DNA from: Archangium lipolyticum
GTDB taxonomy: Bacteria; Myxococcota; Myxococcia; Myxococcales; Myxococcaceae
Assembly: GCF_024623785.1 (NCBI RefSeq)
Contig: NZ_JANKBZ010000002.1
Span: forward strand, 682,001-746,000
Length of the DNA stretch: 64,000 nt
Reading direction: 5' to 3'
Shown here: positions 35,779 through 48,229 of the stretch, piece after piece
How positions within the stretch are numbered: position 1 is the stretch's first letter
Layout: every line of letters starts with the position of its first letter
Made by a program: the position numbers and the translations under genes
The notes under the pieces: model-generated
Seen by the model: the letters and a program-made list of their open reading frames with translations, nothing else
What the model was told of the DNA's origin: nothing
The model's database searches: none

Positions 35779-36291
35779 ATGTGGCACGACAAGGAGATTC
35801 GGCGACCCGCTCGATTGGCGCCATCGGAGCGACCGGGCATCATCGGTGTGGAGGACGCCGTGGAACTGAACGACCAGCTTGGATACAACCTCTACCGCGC
35901 AGCGCTCCTGTTCCGTCGAGAGCTCATCCGGGCCCTGAGGGAGCACGACCTCACGCCCGAGCAGTGGCAGACCCTTGCCTCCCTCTGGGCGCACGGTCCG
36001 CTGTCTCCCTCGGAGATCGCTCGCGTGACCCTGCAGGATCTACCTTCCATCTCCCGGATGCTCTCCCGCATGGAGAAGCGAGGGTGGGTGGGGAGGGTGG
36101 AGGACCCGAAGGACGGGCGGTCGTTCCGCGTGGAGCTCACGCAGGAGGGGAGTCAGCTGCAGACCATTCTGCCTCCCCTCATCTTCGAGCACTTCGAGGG
36201 GGTGCTCGACGGGTTCCCCGAGGCGCGTCGCAGGAAGCTCCTGGAGCTTCTCCGGGAGCTCCGGCAGGTGCTGGGAGATCCAACCCCCTGA
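35779..36291 (+). CDS. MarR-family transcriptional regulator
   Basis: A 170-residue winged-helix regulator: TPEQWQTLASLWAHGPLSPSEIARVTLQDLPSISRML is the recognition region, followed by the wing VEDPKDGRSFRVELT. MarR proteins are usually repressors released by phenolic or aromatic ligands or by oxidation. It is divergent from doxX-cytochrome c. The operator palindromes between them and ahead of the polyketide operon suggest that it controls both. The start is uncertain: ATG 35779, or GTG 35848 or later. Confidence 0.88.
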   Translation: MWHDKEIRRPARLAPSERPGIIGVEDAVELNDQLGYNLYRAALLFRRELIRALREHDLTPEQWQTLASLWAHGPLSPSEIARVTLQDLPSISRMLSRMEKRGWVGRVEDPKDGRSFRVELTQEGSQLQTILPPLIFEHFEGVLDGFPEARRRKLLELLRELRQVLGDPTP

Positions 36292-36303
36292 AGAAGTCGG
36301 ATT

Positions 36304-39247
<2,944 letters not shown>

Positions 39248-39258
<11 letters not shown>

Positions 39259-39448
39259 GGCCGCTCCGGCGCGCCGCCCACGCTCCCAGTGCGATGACGC
39301 CGAGCCATACGGTGAAGGGCTGGTACCAGGGCGCGCCCTCTCGCAACCACAGCTGGCGCAGCGGCGAGCCGAAGAGGAGCGCCGCCACGGTGAACACGAA
39401 CAGCGAGAGCATGGCCGGTTGTCCCCCCGGCTCCGAAGCGCGCTTCAT
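39248..39448 (-). CDS. small membrane protein upstream of the SSS kinase
   Basis: A 66-residue protein with two hydrophobic helices (AMLSLFVFTVAALLFG and WYQPFTVWLGVIALGAWAA). Its stop overlaps the kinase start by 11 bases, so they are coupled. A small membrane protein precedes cbrA in pseudomonads (CbrX); the parallel is inferred. Confidence 0.75.
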
Positions 39449-39530
39449 CGGCTCCGAGCATAGCAGCGCGGAGGTCGGCGTGGCCGGGAGGAGAGGGGAT
39501 GGGTCAATCCTGGGTGATGCCGGTGGAGCT

Positions 39531-41093
39531 TTACGAGGCTTGACGGAGCAGGTCGGCGGCTCGCTCGGCGATCATGATGGTCGGGGCATTGGTATGGCCC
39601 CGGATGAGGGTCGGCATCACCGAAGCGTCTACCACCCGAAGACCCGCGAGCCCGCGGACCCGTAGCTCTGGATCGACGACCGCCCCCTCATCGACACCCA
39701 TCCGGCACGTTCCCACCGGGTGGTACAGGGTCTCGGCTTTCTGACGGATGAAGGTGGGCAGATCGGCGCCGGTACCGGGCTCCGGTTCGATGGGGATTGT
39801 CTCTTCTCGAGCCAGGGCGGGTGCTCGGAACACCTCCTGCGCTCGACGCACCCCGGCCACCAGCAGCTCCAGGTCCGCGGGATCGGACAGATAGCGAGGA
39901 TCGATGCGGGGTGGCTCCATCGGATGGGGGGAGCGCAGGGTGAGCCGGCCAGAGCTTCGAGGACGGAGCAGCACCGCGGAGATGGTCATGCCGTGCCCGG
40001 TGGGCCGGGTCAGCCCATGGTTGATGTAGGGATAGGGGGCCCACACGAGCTCGAGGTCGGGGGCACTCAGTTGGGGCGCGGACCGCACGAAGGCATGGGC
40101 CTCGGCCACATTCGAGGTCAGCATCCCCTTCCTCAGCAGCAGGAACTTGAGCAGATTGACGGGGGTCTCCGCCGCCAGGAGTGTGATGGGCCGTCGCACG
40201 CCCATGATCACCGCCACCATCAGGTGGTCGAGGAGATTGCGCCCCACTCCCGGCACATTCGCGACGACGGGAATCCCCAGCGCGGCGAGCTCCTCCGCCG
40301 GACCAATGCCCGACAAGAGGAGGAGCTGGGGTGAGTTCACGGCTCCACCGCACAGGAGCACTTCCCGCCGGGCCTCCGCTGTCTTTTCAATTCCGCCTTG
40401 CAGATAGCGGATCCCCATCGCCCTTCCCTGTTTGACCACGATTCCGGTGGCGTGGGCCAGGGTGCGCACCTCGAGGTTGGGCCGCTTCATCGCGGGCCGT
40501 AGGTAGGCTCCGGCGGTGGAGCAGCGCACGCCCCGGCGCTGGGAGACCTGCGTGTAGTAGCTCCCTTCCTGGGAGCTGGGATTGATGCGAGGGTTGAGAG
40601 GGATGCCTGCCTGAACGCAGGCCTCCATGAAGGCGTGGGTCAGGGGATTGGGGGACCGAAGCGCGGAGACACCCATGGGCCCGCCCGCTCCGGTGTGCTC
40701 CGAGGCCCCTTCCTGACAATCCTCCGCTCGGCGGAAATAAGGGAGGGTGTCGCGATACGACCATCCCGGGTTGCCCAGCTGGGCCCACTCGTCATAGTCG
40801 ATGGGATTGCCCCGCACCCACATCTGGGCATTCATCGAGGACGAACCCCCCAGGAGCTTGCCGCGAGGCCAGTAAAGCGAGCGCCCGGCGAGCTGGGGCT
40901 GGGGTTCGGTACGGTAGTTCCAGTCAACTTCCGTCTGGAAGAGCTTGCCGAACGCGGCGGGGATCTGGATCTCCCTCTTGCGATCCTCGCCGCCGGCTTC
41001 GAGGAGGAGGACACGGATGGAGGGATCTTCACTGAGTCGGCTCGCGAGCACACAGCCTGCCGAGCCCGCACCTACGATGACATAATCATGCAT
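39531..41093 (-). CDS. GMC-family FAD oxidoreductase (choline dehydrogenase-like)
   Basis: A 520-residue flavoenzyme: GAGSAGCVLASRL and LLLEAGG bind ADP-ribose, WPRGKLLGGSSSMNAQMW is the GMC signature, and LYHPVGTCRMG carries the active-site His. It oxidises alcohols to aldehydes; the substrate is unknown. ATG 41093 (MHDYVIVGAG) follows AAGGAG. It is monocistronic and unrelated by sequence to its neighbours. Confidence 0.92.
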   Translation of the reverse strand: MHDYVIVGAGSAGCVLASRLSEDPSIRVLLLEAGGEDRKREIQIPAAFGKLFQTEVDWNYRTEPQPQLAGRSLYWPRGKLLGGSSSMNAQMWVRGNPIDYDEWAQLGNPGWSYRDTLPYFRRAEDCQEGASEHTGAGGPMGVSALRSPNPLTHAFMEACVQAGIPLNPRINPSSQEGSYYTQVSQRRGVRCSTAGAYLRPAMKRPNLEVRTLAHATGIVVKQGRAMGIRYLQGGIEKTAEARREVLLCGGAVNSPQLLLLSGIGPAEELAALGIPVVANVPGVGRNLLDHLMVAVIMGVRRPITLLAAETPVNLLKFLLLRKGMLTSNVAEAHAFVRSAPQLSAPDLELVWAPYPYINHGLTRPTGHGMTISAVLLRPRSSGRLTLRSPHPMEPPRIDPRYLSDPADLELLVAGVRRAQEVFRAPALAREETIPIEPEPGTGADLPTFIRQKAETLYHPVGTCRMGVDEGAVVDPELRVRGLAGLRVVDASVMPTLIRGHTNAPTIMIAERAADLLRQAS

Positions 41094-41265
41094 GACGTTC
41101 TCCTTCAGCCAGGAGTCCGTCCCCCAGCACCCGAGGCGCGTGGGGCCTCTGCCGTTCATCCAGCTCCATGGGTGGAGGGTTGGCGGGGCGTTTGTGAGGG
41201 GCCTGGACGGGATGAGCGCGGAACCGTCGGGGAGCGCGCCTCCGCTGCGTCACCTCCGGGCTCGC

Positions 41266-44178
41266 TCAAGGGACGCCCTGGCAGTCCCGAGCGCCGGACC
41301 GTCGGTACGCCTCGCGCAGCTCCCGCAGGCCCGACCCTTCCTTCAACGAGGACTCCAGGGAGGACGAGAACCCGGTGGAGGCACTGCTCCTGATGACGGG
41401 CGGGCTCGCGGGCACGGGGACCTCGGTGAGTGGATCATGGATGCGATCGGGCTCACCCATTCTCGTGAGGGCCTGGTCCAGCAGGGACAGCACCCGCATC
41501 GCCTCCCGCAGCGCGCCCTCGTAGTCCCAGTCGTCGTAGCGCCTCAGGGCGCCGCTGTGCACCTGGAGGGCCTCCACCAAGAGGCGTCGCGGCTCCACCT
41601 CCTGGGGAAAGGAAGACTCGAACCGGGTGATGGCGTAGCCGAGGTGCCGCTCCACCGCCGCGAGCTCCTCCCGAGCGTGGGACCTGTGCAGCGTCGCTCC
41701 CATCCCAGCCTGAGGGCCCACACCGTTCCACTCGGAGGTGGTTGGCCCCCACACGGTGGAGAGACCGGTCGTCGTGTACATGTTCACCAGCTGATGCAGC
41801 AGCTGACCCGTGCAGTCCGTGGGAGAAGCGAGGAGCTCCTGTAGCCGCCGCAAGCTGGAGCGCTCGCCATCATAGTGGTAGCGCTTCCGGGGCTCTGGCG
41901 CGTGCATGTAGCCGAGTCCGTGTTGCAGCGTCTCGAGGGTCTGGAGGGTGGTGGTTGTCCGCACGAACCTCCGGCAGGTGGCGCGCAGGGTCTCGTCCTG
42001 GGAGTTGAACTCGTTGCACCAGTGAGGCGCGCCCATGTCCATCATCTTCTCGGAGAACGTCCGGAGCGAGGCTTGAGGCTGGACGCTGCCATCCGGCATG
42101 ACGCCATAAGGGACCTGGCTGCCATTTCCGCGGTGCTTGCCCAGGATGTATTGAGGCACCACCAGTGAGAAGTCCCTGCGCAGGATGCCTCCTCCCAGCT
42201 CATTGCCCGCGACGGAGACCCAGAATCCGCCTCCACCGAAATCCGTGACCAGGCCGAGCCCCGAGACGACCGAGAAGTTGACGGTGAAGGGCCCCCACTT
42301 CTCACCCAAGGGTCCATCCGGCGGAGGCGTGAGCAGGAGCGCCAGGGGCAGCACGGTGCGCTTGCCGGTCTCGTGGAAGGGCCTGGCGTTCACCCCCTGG
42401 ACATCGGGCCAGACGGCCTCGTAGATCCCCAGGCCTCCCTCCGCCGGGCTGGCGGTCAGCATCGAGGTGGTGACCAGGTAGTCCAGCCCCTTCTCCCAGC
42501 TCGAGCCCAGCTCGATCAGTCCCCCCTTCCCGTCTGGGAATTTCAGCTTCCGGTACAAGGGGGGATGCGGGAGGGTGATGGCTCGGCCCGAGGTTGGATC
42601 CACCAGGGTCGGCTTGTTCAGGAACTGTCTCAGCTGCGCCTTGAGCTGCGCTGCCTTCATCGGGTCGATGGTGCCGTCTGGCATCAAACCGAATGGGAAT
42701 GGAACGAAGGTCACCTTCCAATCCCCTGGGTTGAACTGGCTCAAGGAGTGCGTGGCCAGGCCCACGTCGAACACCTCCGCTATCTCATAGGTCTTCTCGC
42801 CACGGCCGGTCGAGGATTCCGCCTGGCATTGCGCCAGCGCCGCGGGCTCCGGGATGCGCGCCTTCTGCTTCGCCAACAAGCAGAGTTCCAGGGCATCGAA
42901 CCGCAGGTCGATGACCAGCGTCCTCAGCTCGTAGGCTTCGGAATAGACGTGGTTGGCCTTGATGGAAGTCTGAAGGACGCCGTGGCGGTAGAGTTCGAAG
43001 AAGCCGTCCTCGATCTGCTCCAGCAGCCGCTGGCGGTCGAGCTGACCCGAGCTGAAGGCAGCGAGCTCCCGGGTCGTGTCCGACACGAAGAGCCGGCGCC
43101 CCTTGTTTCCGAGCAGGTTCCGGATGGGCTCCAGCTTCCACTGTGCACACAGCGGTTGTGTGGGCTTCAGGCCAGGAATGCTGATGCCCGCCTGCGCCGC
43201 GTTGGTGCCTCGAGCGCATTCCACCTCCAGGGCAGCCATCATCTTGGGCTGGGTCAGTCCGCCTCCCAGGACCGCTGTCATGAGCTGGGAGATCTCCTGA
43301 CTCGTGGAGGTGGTGGCGGTGGCGGGCGGGTAGTGCACCTCTGCTGGAGCCAGTCCCCCAGCCGGCACCAGATCCCTCGTGGGATCCGCATAGAAGCTGT
43401 AGTGCTCCCTGGCGAGCTCGGCGAGGTTCAAGAAGACCAGGGTTGCCCCGCCACGCGGCTGCTGGCCGAAGGGTTGTTCCGAGAGCCAGGAGAAGAGCTC
43501 TTCATACGAGTAGAGATTGTAGGTGGCCGGGGGATTGTTCGAAGAGAAGGGAGTCTTGGAGTTCCGCAGGCGGGGATACAGGGTCTGCAGGGCGGAGGTG
43601 GGCAGGAAGTGGACTTGGAGCCGGCCAACGCGCCAAGGGACGTCCGTGTAGGCTCCGTCATGCTCGACGTAGTGGATGATATCGACGCGCCTGTGCCAGT
43701 CATCGACCAGATCCTCGAGATCCTTGTTCGGCTTCCAGATGACGCGCCCGGTGTTGGAATCCACCTCTTTCGCCAGGGAGAGGGCGTCGTAGCGGATCAT
43801 GCCATCGGGTGGAACGAGGTGGGGTGGGAGCCCGGGAGGAGCGGGAGCGAGTGAGAACTCCGCCGCACCGTATCTGGGCATGTTGGGAATCCACCAGGGC
43901 TTCGCGTCCACGATGTGGAGGGACGACAGGAGCTTCGAGAGCCGCGCCTGGACCTCTCCCCGCAGCTCCTCGGGAAAGCCGACGAAGTAGACGTCGAGCG
44001 CTACGTGCTCCTCCTCTCCCACATGTTCCCGGAGCGTCTCGAATCGCAGGGGAGTATCCGGGTTGGGCGGCTGCGTGGATGACGCAGGTGTTGTCCGGCA
44101 CCCGGCGAGGAGGACGAGGGAAAAGATGCACGCTCGGGCCACCGCGCCAACGAAATGAGAGGCGTGCTGACTGCTCAT
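41266..44178 (-). CDS. large lipoprotein of unknown function, 970 residues
   Basis: No family recognised. ATG 44178 (MSSQHASHF) follows AGGAGGA. The signal peptide ends with the lipobox LLAGC, so the protein is lipid-anchored. The body is mixed alpha/beta without membrane helices. Two separated segments share the pattern P(F/Y)G(L/V)MPDG(T/S), near residues 515 and 685, suggesting a duplicated module. A Gly-rich strand (FGGGGFWVSVAGNELGG) lies near 660 and the last ~40 residues are Ser-rich. It may be cell-surface or periplasmic; function cannot be assigned. Confidence 0.8.
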   Translation of the reverse strand: MSSQHASHFVGAVARACIFSLVLLAGCRTTPASSTQPPNPDTPLRFETLREHVGEEEHVALDVYFVGFPEELRGEVQARLSKLLSSLHIVDAKPWWIPNMPRYGAAEFSLAPAPPGLPPHLVPPDGMIRYDALSLAKEVDSNTGRVIWKPNKDLEDLVDDWHRRVDIIHYVEHDGAYTDVPWRVGRLQVHFLPTSALQTLYPRLRNSKTPFSSNNPPATYNLYSYEELFSWLSEQPFGQQPRGGATLVFLNLAELAREHYSFYADPTRDLVPAGGLAPAEVHYPPATATTSTSQEISQLMTAVLGGGLTQPKMMAALEVECARGTNAAQAGISIPGLKPTQPLCAQWKLEPIRNLLGNKGRRLFVSDTTRELAAFSSGQLDRQRLLEQIEDGFFELYRHGVLQTSIKANHVYSEAYELRTLVIDLRFDALELCLLAKQKARIPEPAALAQCQAESSTGRGEKTYEIAEVFDVGLATHSLSQFNPGDWKVTFVPFPFGLMPDGTIDPMKAAQLKAQLRQFLNKPTLVDPTSGRAITLPHPPLYRKLKFPDGKGGLIELGSSWEKGLDYLVTTSMLTASPAEGGLGIYEAVWPDVQGVNARPFHETGKRTVLPLALLLTPPPDGPLGEKWGPFTVNFSVVSGLGLVTDFGGGGFWVSVAGNELGGGILRRDFSLVVPQYILGKHRGNGSQVPYGVMPDGSVQPQASLRTFSEKMMDMGAPHWCNEFNSQDETLRATCRRFVRTTTTLQTLETLQHGLGYMHAPEPRKRYHYDGERSSLRRLQELLASPTDCTGQLLHQLVNMYTTTGLSTVWGPTTSEWNGVGPQAGMGATLHRSHAREELAAVERHLGYAITRFESSFPQEVEPRRLLVEALQVHSGALRRYDDWDYEGALREAMRVLSLLDQALTRMGEPDRIHDPLTEVPVPASPPVIRSSASTGFSSSLESSLKEGSGLRELREAYRRSGARDCQGVP

Positions 44179-44610
44179 GAGTGTCCTCCTGAGGTCTATG
44201 AGACTAGGGAAAATGCTACCGGAGCTCTCCACCAACCGGATCCACGTCTCGAACATGTGAAAGCACCTGTATGGGTTTTCCTGTGTATTGTATTTTCATG
44301 CGCGCAATGAATTGCAAGAGGCCGCTCGTGCTCCATCGCCGCTAACGATCGCCATCAACGAGCTATCACCCCCAGGGGGCATCTCATTGCGTAGTCTTCC
44401 GCAAAGACATTGCGCAGCATTTCAGAGCCAAAGGCGCTGCGGCTCCAGAGACTCTGCGAGCCTTTCAAAAAGCAGCCCTCGAATTGCTGTTGCGCGCCTT
44501 TGCGGCGCATTACCCGCAACGGGCTGGTTGGGCCAGCCGCGCCGAACTCATCGACTCCACTGGCACGCGGGCGGGAGCCGCGTTCCCGGAACTGTTAGGC
44601 TGCGTCCACC
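44179..44610. other. intergenic region without a recognisable gene
   Basis: About 430 bases of lower G+C between the divergent lipoprotein and protease genes. It probably holds both promoters (for example TACAAT near 44290 on the minus strand). Short open frames here lack coding character. Confidence 0.6.
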
Positions 44611-45657
44611 ATGTCCGCCTTCGTCCTGGGTGGGTCGGCGATCGTGCCGTCCCTCCTCCTGCTCTGGTACATCCTCGCGCGCGACAAGAACCCCGAGCCC
44701 CGCTCGCTGCTGGTGAAGACGTTCCTGCTCGGTGTGTTCATCTGCGGTCCGGTGGCCCTGCTGGAGCTCGCCATCCAGGGGCTGTTGCGGCCGTGGCTCT
44801 CGGGCATGTGGCGGCAGGCGTGGCTGGAGGCCCTCTTCGTGGCCGCCATCCCCGAGGAGGTCTTCAAGTTCCTGGTGCTGTTCGGCTACGTGTGGCGCAA
44901 GCCCGCCTTCAACGAGCCGCTCGATGGCGTCGTCTATGGCGCCACCGCCTCGCTCGGTTTCGCCACGCTGGAGAACATCCTCTACGTGAGCGAGGGCGGC
45001 ATGGGTGTCGCGCTGGCGCGTGCCCTGTCCTCGGTTCCCGCCCATGCCTTCTTCGGCGTGGTGATGGGCGCCCATACGGGCCGGGCGCGGTTCTCCGAGA
45101 GTGTCTCCGAGCGCCTCCGGCTCCTGGCCATGGGCCTGGGCGGCGCCATCGCGCTGCATGCCGCCTACGATGCCTTCCTGCTCACCCGGAGCGGGTTCGC
45201 CCTGCTGATGCCCGTGGTGCTGTTCGTCACGGTCTACTGGGGGCGCGGTCTCTACAAGCGGCTCCAGGCCGAGCAGGTCCGTGTCGTCCCCGTGGTCACC
45301 GAGCAGATCCTCGTGCCCGAGTGGATGCGCGCCGCGGGTGGCATGGGCAGGGCGCTCCCGACTGACCCGACGCTCCCCTCCTCGGGGCTGGTTCAACTCC
45401 CGCTCCGGCCTCCCGTTCTCGCGCGCACCTGGTGGTCGTGGCTCAAGCTCTTCCTCGGAGGAGTGGGGCTCTCCTTCTGTTCGCTCGTGCTGATCATGGT
45501 GTGCGTGGTGGTCTCCGAGTGGAAGACACCGTGGGACCTGGCGGAGCTCCTCACCTTCGTGGTGTCCTTCCTGCTGGTCGGACTGCCCGCGGCCGGCTTC
45601 TTCCTCATCTTCCGCTCGGGGCTGCGTGGCCCCTTCGCTCCAGAACGCGAGTCTTGA
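44611..45657 (+). CDS. PrsW family intramembrane metalloprotease
   Basis: A 348-residue membrane protein with eight or more hydrophobic helices. PrsW motifs are present: IPEEVFKFL (EExxK), FATLENILY and PAHAFFG. In Bacillus, PrsW cleaves an anti-sigma factor; related proteins in other bacteria have unknown substrates. The last ~100 residues are an extension with two more helices (FLGGVGLSFCSLVLIMVCVV, LLTFVVSFLLVGLPAAGFFLI). Its 3' end overlaps the convergent DUF488 gene by about 53 bases. Confidence 0.88.
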   Translation: MSAFVLGGSAIVPSLLLLWYILARDKNPEPRSLLVKTFLLGVFICGPVALLELAIQGLLRPWLSGMWRQAWLEALFVAAIPEEVFKFLVLFGYVWRKPAFNEPLDGVVYGATASLGFATLENILYVSEGGMGVALARALSSVPAHAFFGVVMGAHTGRARFSESVSERLRLLAMGLGGAIALHAAYDAFLLTRSGFALLMPVVLFVTVYWGRGLYKRLQAEQVRVVPVVTEQILVPEWMRAAGGMGRALPTDPTLPSSGLVQLPLRPPVLARTWWSWLKLFLGGVGLSFCSLVLIMVCVVVSEWKTPWDLAELLTFVVSFLLVGLPAAGFFLIFRSGLRGPFAPERES

Positions 45658-46237
45658 GCGTCTCGGGCTGCTCTGGTTCGCCCCCCGGGTAGAGCACCTC
45701 CCGGCCATGCAGCTCCGCGAAGGGTGTGAGCGCGTGGGGCTGGGCTCGGGTGCGGCTGGTGATGTGCCGCGCCACCACGCCCCGGGCGTATAGCGCATCC
45801 GCCACGAGCGTTCGGTGGCAACGCCAGCGCACCGCCTCGGCGCACATCAGCGCCAGCGGCCCGTCCGGTGTGAGCTCCCTCAGCTCCTCGAGCCCCCGTG
45901 CGAACTCGTCTGTCTGCATGTGGTCCGCGTAGCCCCGGAAGCTGGCATTGCGCCACGCGGAGTTGGGTGAGTCCTTTCGCGCGCGCCGCAGGCCCCCGAG
46001 CCGCGGCAGGTGCACGTACCGGATGTCCGCCTCCGCGAGTGTCTTGGGCAGTGTGTCCTGGTTGAACTGGGGATTGGTTCGCGAGCGAGGCACCGTGCGG
46101 ATGTCCACCAGCGTCCGGATGCCATGCGCCCGCAGCAGCTCCACCAGCTCCTCCGCCGAGCGCGTGGAGTGGCCCACCGTGTAGATGTCCGCCTTTCCCC
46201 AACCCGGTGCTCTTCGTCCCGGTGGTTTTGTGCTCAT
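45605..46237 (-). CDS. DUF488 domain protein
   Basis: A 210-residue protein: IYTVGHSTRSAEELVELL, LVDIRTVPRSR and MCAEAVRWRCHRTLVAD, the DUF488 signature with a conserved Cys-His pair. The biochemical function is unknown. The last ~50 bases overlap the end of the PrsW gene on the other strand. A palindromic repeat separates it from the SAM hydrolase gene upstream. Confidence 0.88.
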   Translation of the reverse strand: MSTKPPGRRAPGWGKADIYTVGHSTRSAEELVELLRAHGIRTLVDIRTVPRSRTNPQFNQDTLPKTLAEADIRYVHLPRLGGLRRARKDSPNSAWRNASFRGYADHMQTDEFARGLEELRELTPDGPLALMCAEAVRWRCHRTLVADALYARGVVARHITSRTRAQPHALTPFAELHGREVLYPGGEPEQPETLKTRVLERRGHAAPSGR

Positions 46238-46291
46238 GGATGGGATTCTCCTGCTGGGAAGGTGGGCACGGGGGCGATCGATGGGAAGCCA

Positions 46292-46327
46292 ATACCCTCA
46301 CCCCAGCCCTCTCCCAGAGGGAGAGGG
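46292..46327 (+). repeat. REP-like palindromic element, copy 2
   Basis: ATACCCTCACCCC followed by CCCTCTCCC (46307-46315), a 3-base loop and GGGAGAGGG (46319-46327). It matches copy 1 at 732-767 (opposite orientation) at nearly every base. It lies in the 96-base gap between two minus-strand genes. Confidence 0.85.
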
Positions 46328-46333
46328 AGCTTG

Positions 46334-47116
46334 TCAGCGGGGCTCGATTCGCACCCTTGCTCCTCGGCTTGCTCCAAGCTCCTGGGCCGCGCTGCCATCC
46401 CTCACCGACACCTCCAGCAACCCCGCGCTTCCCACCAGTGACAACGGTTCCCCCGAGGCGACGACCTGGTAGTGCGCGTGCGGTGCGTCCTCGATGACCT
46501 TGCTCCCGATGTGCACCCGGAACCGCGCCGGAAGTACCGCTCCCGGGAGGTTGGTGATGAGGTTGCCGTAGGTGTCCACGTGGAGCACCTCGCCCACCGG
46601 GCATCCGTCCTCCTCCCGGGGCGGCGGGAAGGAGATGGGCCTCTCCAGGTGGTGCAGCGTCCGGCCCAGTCTCTCCAGCGGTACGCCCGCCGCCAGGTGC
46701 CCCACCGCCGGTGCGAACACGTCCCGCCCGTGGAAGGTCCTCGACTGTTTCGGCCCCCAGTATTCCGGCTCGGTCAGCTCGACCGCTGCCGCCAATCCTC
46801 CAAGCTGCTCGAGGGCCGGCACCAGCAACCCGTTGTCCGGGCCCACCAGCACATCGCCTCTCCTCGTCCTCGCCGCCACGGCGCGGCGCGTCGACCCCAC
46901 TCCCGGATCCACCACCGCCAGGTGCAGCGAGCCCTCGGGGAATGCCTCCACCGCGCTCCACAGCAGGAAGGCTCCTGCCTTCACGTCCTGCGCGGGGACC
47001 TCATGGGTGAGGTCCACGAGGTCCACTCCCGGGGCGACCCGGAGGATCGCCGCCTTCATCTGGCCCACGTAGGTGTCCTTCAGGCCGAAATCCGTCAGCA
47101 GACTGATGGGAGGCAT
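46334..47116 (-). CDS. S-adenosyl-L-methionine hydrolase (adenosine-forming), DUF62 family
   Basis: A 260-residue member of the SAM hydroxide adenosyltransferase family: SLLTDFGLKDTYVGQMKA at the N-terminus, VVDPGVGSTRRA, GPDNGLL and HVDTYGNLITNL. It hydrolyses SAM to adenosine and methionine. The start is uncertain: ATG 47116 (MPPISLLTDFG) fits the family, though in-frame ATGs lie upstream at 47149 and 47167. Confidence 0.9.
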   Translation of the reverse strand: MPPISLLTDFGLKDTYVGQMKAAILRVAPGVDLVDLTHEVPAQDVKAGAFLLWSAVEAFPEGSLHLAVVDPGVGSTRRAVAARTRRGDVLVGPDNGLLVPALEQLGGLAAAVELTEPEYWGPKQSRTFHGRDVFAPAVGHLAAGVPLERLGRTLHHLERPISFPPPREEDGCPVGEVLHVDTYGNLITNLPGAVLPARFRVHIGSKVIEDAPHAHYQVVASGEPLSLVGSAGLLEVSVRDGSAAQELGASRGARVRIEPR

Positions 47117-47221
47117 CGTTCGGAGGATATCCACGGGCCCTCCGTTCATGGAGTGAAGAGGAGGCATTCACGCCCCGGGCCCCATCCGCGATAGAACGGA
47201 GATCAGCCCCCCTGGCCCTGT

Positions 47222-48229
47222 ATGCACCTCGTCATTCTCGGATGTGGAGTCTCTGGCCTGTCCTGTGGTGTCCGGCTGCTCGAGGCCGGTCACTCGGTGG
47301 AGCTCTGGGCGCGCGAGCTGCCTCCTCACACCACCTCTGATATCGCGGCGGCCGTCTGGTACCCGTACCTCGCGTTTCCCCAGGACCGCGTCACCGCCTG
47401 GTCCAGGCGCACCTTCGAGGAGCTGGGCACGCTCGCCCGGCAGCCGGAAACCGGTGTCCTGCGGGTGCTCGGGCTCGAGCTGCTGAGCAAGCACGCTCCC
47501 GACCCGTGGTGGCGGTCGAGCGTGCCCGACTTCCGCCGCGCCACCCCGTCCGAGCTGCTCCCGGGCTACGTGGATGGCTTCGTCTTCGAGGCCCCTGTCA
47601 TCGACATGCCTCGCTACCTCCCGTACCTGCTGGCCCGCTTCCGCCGGCTCGGCGGCACCGTGCACCAGCGCGAGGTCCGCTCGCTGGACGAGGCGTGGGC
47701 GGCGGCTCCGCTGGTGATCAACTGCACCGGACTGGGGTCTCGTTCCCTGCTGGGGGACGAGACGCTCTTCCCCATCCGGGGCGAGGTGCTCCGCGTGGCG
47801 CCGCTCCCGCTCGAGCGCTTCCTCCTGGACGAAGACGAGACGCGAGGCATGGCCTACCTCATTCCCCGCACCACCGACTGCATCCTCGGCGGCACAGCCG
47901 AGGCGGGCAACGCGTCGCTGGAGCCCGACCCGGCCCAGGCCGAGGGCATCCTCGCGCGCGCGGCGCGCCTGCTGCCCCCGGGTACCCGCATCCAGGTGTT
48001 GCAGCACCTCGTGGGCCTGCGGCCCGGGCGGCCCTCGGTCCGCCTCGAGCTGGAGCGGGTGGGGGGGCGCCCCGTCATCCACAACTACGGCCATGGCGGG
48101 GCGGGCGTCACACTCTCGTGGGGCTGTGCCGAGGAGGTGACGGCGCTCGTCGCACAGGTCGCCAGTGGCGCGGACCCCCTCGGATCGGTCAAGAATCCTT
48201 CGAGCACTGGGAGGACGGATGGAAACTGA
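47222..48229 (+). CDS. FAD-dependent D-amino acid oxidase-type enzyme
   Basis: A 335-residue flavoprotein: VILGCGVSGLSCGVRLLEAGH binds FAD, and the C-terminal block HNYGHGGAGVTLSWG is typical of DAAO and D-aspartate oxidases. VINCTGLGSRSLLGD and RGEVLRV are also family features. It would oxidise a D-amino acid with release of H2O2 and ammonia; specificity is not predictable. The next gene overlaps its 3' end by 11 bases. Confidence 0.9.
   Translation: MHLVILGCGVSGLSCGVRLLEAGHSVELWARELPPHTTSDIAAAVWYPYLAFPQDRVTAWSRRTFEELGTLARQPETGVLRVLGLELLSKHAPDPWWRSSVPDFRRATPSELLPGYVDGFVFEAPVIDMPRYLPYLLARFRRLGGTVHQREVRSLDEAWAAAPLVINCTGLGSRSLLGDETLFPIRGEVLRVAPLPLERFLLDEDETRGMAYLIPRTTDCILGGTAEAGNASLEPDPAQAEGILARAARLLPPGTRIQVLQHLVGLRPGRPSVRLELERVGGRPVIHNYGHGGAGVTLSWGCAEEVTALVAQVASGADPLGSVKNPSSTGRTDGN

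Noticed and set aside
44288-44716. Plus-strand frames ahead of the PrsW gene
   Set aside because: Low-complexity, no ribosome site, inconsistent codon use; treated as intergenic.
45605-45657. Overlap of PrsW and DUF488 genes as a frameshift or annotation error
   Set aside because: Both proteins have complete family motifs; a tail-to-tail overlap of about 53 bases is acceptable in such a dense genome.
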